Shown here piece after piece: positions 6,258 to 7,155 of a DNA stretch of 7,155 nt. The translations under genes were made by a program, and so were the position numbers. How positions within the stretch are numbered: the stretch's first letter is position 1; every line of letters begins with the position of its first letter. Source of the DNA: Rickettsiales bacterium (GTDB taxonomy: Bacteria > Pseudomonadota > Alphaproteobacteria > Rickettsiales > JALZUV01); the NCBI GenBank assembly GCA_023301245.1, contig JALZUV010000253.1:1-7155 (forward strand), in the 5' to 3' direction. Under the pieces are notes generated by a model. The model did no database searches, was not told the DNA's origin, and was given only the letters and a program-made list of their open reading frames with translations.

Positions 6258-6989
6258 ATGGAACTTGTATTACAAAGCGCGCTTAAAGCGATTGATGACT
6301 TAAAAGCCCCTGGCATGATGAAGTTATTTTTAATGTGCTTAGCCCTGACCGCTATTGCAGCATCGATCATTATTATGGTTGGCGTGGGAGTGGTACAAAG
6401 CTGGTTTGGCGATTTTATTCCATCGGGCGACAGCTTAGGTTTTGAATGGCTAGGCTGGGTGGCCGATTTTCTATTCTGGGCACTATCAGTGGCCGCATTT
6501 GTGATTCCCGCCTTCCTTATTTTTTGGTCAATCATGATTTTTATTGCCAGTTTCTTCGATGAACATATCGCCACAAAAATTGAAGAATATCGCTATCCAA
6601 AAATGGCACTCGGCACGAGCCAACCATTCTGGACAGAAATGAAGCAAGATATTTTATTCGTCATTAAAACCGTTTCGCTAAATTTAATACTCGTGATTAT
6701 TCCCGTATTTTGGCCATTTTGGCCTATCTTATTTCCGCTATTAAATGCCTATTTACTGGGCATGTATTTCTTCATGATGGCGGGTGGTCGCCATGTGGGT
6801 AAAAAGCAAGCCAAGCAAGTTGCCAAACAACATCGCTGGAAAGTGATTGGCGCGGGCTTACTGATTGTTTTAGCTTCGGGCATCCCGATTCTCAACTTGG
6901 TGGTGCCTTTTTGGGGCGTGGCGATGATGGTGCATCTCTATCACCTAGTCGATAACCCACCCGTGGTTGAACAACTCACCGCTCAGTAA
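6258..6989 (+). CDS. EI24/CysZ-like multi-pass membrane protein
   Basis: A 243-residue integral membrane protein. Hydrophobic stretches lie at about 22-46, 68-100, 132-172 (probably two passes) and 196-227, with charged connecting loops at 101-131 and 178-194. The FPLLNAYLLGMYFF segment (159-172), the basic KKQAKQVAKQHRWKV loop, and the IPILNLVVPFWGVAMMVHLYH end (209-229) are characteristic of the EI24 domain family that includes the sulfate permease CysZ. Alphaproteobacterial members are generally uncharacterised, so sulfate transport must not be assumed. The ATG at 6258 is 5 nt after the astB stop, without a Shine-Dalgarno, which implies coupling to the AST genes. A membrane function linked to arginine or succinyl-amino-acid movement is conceivable but is pure inference from position. 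Later in-frame ATGs at codons 20 and 21 are possible starts but would shorten the region before the first helix. Confidence 0.8.
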   Translation: MELVLQSALKAIDDLKAPGMMKLFLMCLALTAIAASIIIMVGVGVVQSWFGDFIPSGDSLGFEWLGWVADFLFWALSVAAFVIPAFLIFWSIMIFIASFFDEHIATKIEEYRYPKMALGTSQPFWTEMKQDILFVIKTVSLNLILVIIPVFWPFWPILFPLLNAYLLGMYFFMMAGGRHVGKKQAKQVAKQHRWKVIGAGLLIVLASGIPILNLVVPFWGVAMMVHLYHLVDNPPVVEQLTAQ

Positions 6990-7014
6990 TATGACATTCT
7001 GATGAAGATTGCCT

Positions 7015-7031
7015 GTCAGCCGAGCGCTGAC
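7015..7031. repeat. Perfect inverted repeat GTCAGC-N5-GCTGAC after the EI24 gene
   Basis: A 6-bp perfect stem (7015-7020 with 7026-7031) around a CGAGC loop, extendable by one G.U pair in RNA. It starts 25 nt after the stop of the EI24 gene, where a transcript end would be expected. No T-run follows, so it is not a textbook intrinsic terminator. It might stabilise a 3' end, assist Rho-dependent termination, or be chance. Confidence 0.35.
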
Positions 7032-7053
7032 GCTGGCGCGAACCACCAAAATT

Positions 7054-7062
7054 TGCTATAGT
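7054..7062 (+). promoter_or_regulatory. Extended -10 promoter for a gene at the right edge
   Basis: TGCTATAGT at 7054-7062 matches the extended -10 pattern TG-n-TATAAT, with a 5 of 6 hexamer. A start near 7069 would give a leader of about 56 nt before the ATG at 7125. The -35 position (about 7034-7039, TGGCGC) is weak, as extended -10 promoters tolerate. This TATAG-containing form is, in my recollection, common in alphaproteobacterial housekeeping promoters. It sits in a non-coding stretch between the EI24 gene and the next plus-strand start, which supports it. Confidence 0.5.
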
Positions 7063-7101
7063 GACTCGATTTTCTTGCGCCGTTTTTAACGTTTGCTTTG
7101 T

Positions 7102-7116
7102 GTTCCTTTTTGGAAC
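7102..7116. repeat. Leader hairpin GTTCC-TTTTT-GGAAC just before a start codon
   Basis: A perfect 5-bp inverted repeat (7102-7106 and 7112-7116) with a T5 loop, in the presumed 5' leader of the gene starting at 7125. The right arm contains GGA, the only Shine-Dalgarno-like bases upstream of that ATG, so pairing could hide the ribosome-binding site. It is short and its stability is modest. Confidence 0.3.
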
Positions 7117-7124
7117 CCCACCCA

Positions 7125-7155
7125 ATGCCAAAACGGCTTTATGCAAGATACTTTT
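7125..7155 (+). CDS. Possible start of a gene that runs off the right edge
   Basis: The ATG at 7125 opens a frame MPKRLYARYF that is still open at the window end after ten codons. It lies about 56 nt downstream of a good extended -10 promoter, on the same strand. The basic start leading toward an aromatic, hydrophobic stretch would suit the N terminus of an inner-membrane protein, for example a sensor histidine kinase, but ten residues cannot establish that. A second ATG in another frame at 7141 is an alternative. No function is assigned. Confidence 0.35.
   Translation, partial: MPKRLYARYF

Noticed and set aside
7002..7061. 19-codon plus-strand ORF (MKIACQ...) after the EI24 gene
   Set aside because: No ribosome-binding site; it covers the hairpin at 7015-7031 and ends inside the proposed -10 element. 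The composition looks random.
7035..7087. GGCGC ... GCGCC followed by G and T5, resembling an intrinsic terminator
   Set aside because: The arms are 37 nt apart, the stem is only 5 bp, and the loop contains the extended -10 promoter, so a terminator here is unlikely.
1..7155. Defence system, mobile element, CRISPR array or tRNA/rRNA gene
   Set aside because: Nearly all sequence is accounted for by metabolic, protease, hydrolase, acetyltransferase and membrane-protein genes. I saw no direct-repeat array, transposase, integrase, terminal inverted repeats or tRNA-like cloverleaf.

Overview
The window looks like ordinary chromosomal DNA from an alphaproteobacterium with moderate GC. Two things suggest this: the gene order hisB - DUF2628 membrane protein - hisH - hisA, which I know from alphaproteobacterial histidine clusters, and the alphaproteobacterial flavour of the EI24-type membrane protein at the right. 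The genus cannot be fixed by reading alone. A lineage with somewhat lower GC than typical Rhizobiales or Rhodobacterales fits best. I see no IS element, phage gene, CRISPR array, tRNA or rRNA.

Left half (1-2997, all on the minus strand, transcribed right to left): a membrane-anchored alpha/beta hydrolase, hisB, a small DUF2628 membrane protein, hisH, a GNAT acetyltransferase, and the first codons of hisA, which runs off the left edge. Spacings are 28 nt, 1 nt, a 1-nt overlap, an 11-nt overlap and a 4-nt overlap, so hisB through hisA is almost certainly one translationally coupled unit. HisB, HisH and HisA are histidine biosynthesis enzymes. The hydrolase, the DUF2628 protein and the acetyltransferase have no established role in the pathway.

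A 41-bp divergent spacer (2998-3038) separates this from the right half (3039-6989, plus strand): a CpaA-type prepilin peptidase, astD, astB and an EI24/CysZ-like multi-pass membrane protein. These are also tightly packed (4-nt overlap, 1-nt overlap, 5-nt gap). AstB and AstD are steps 2 and 4 of the arginine succinyltransferase (AST) pathway of arginine catabolism. The genes for steps 1, 3 and 5 (astA, astC, astE) are not in the window.

The last 166 bases (6990-7155) are non-coding apart from a possible gene start at 7125. They hold a perfect hairpin, a good extended -10 promoter (TGCTATAGT) and a second small hairpin close to the putative start codon. Shine-Dalgarno sequences are weak or absent at most starts, so start sites rest mainly on homology and gene overlap. 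The window does not show a clear new system. The most interesting points are the non-histidine genes embedded in the his operon, the mixed prepilin peptidase/AST/EI24 operon, and the structured leader at the right edge.
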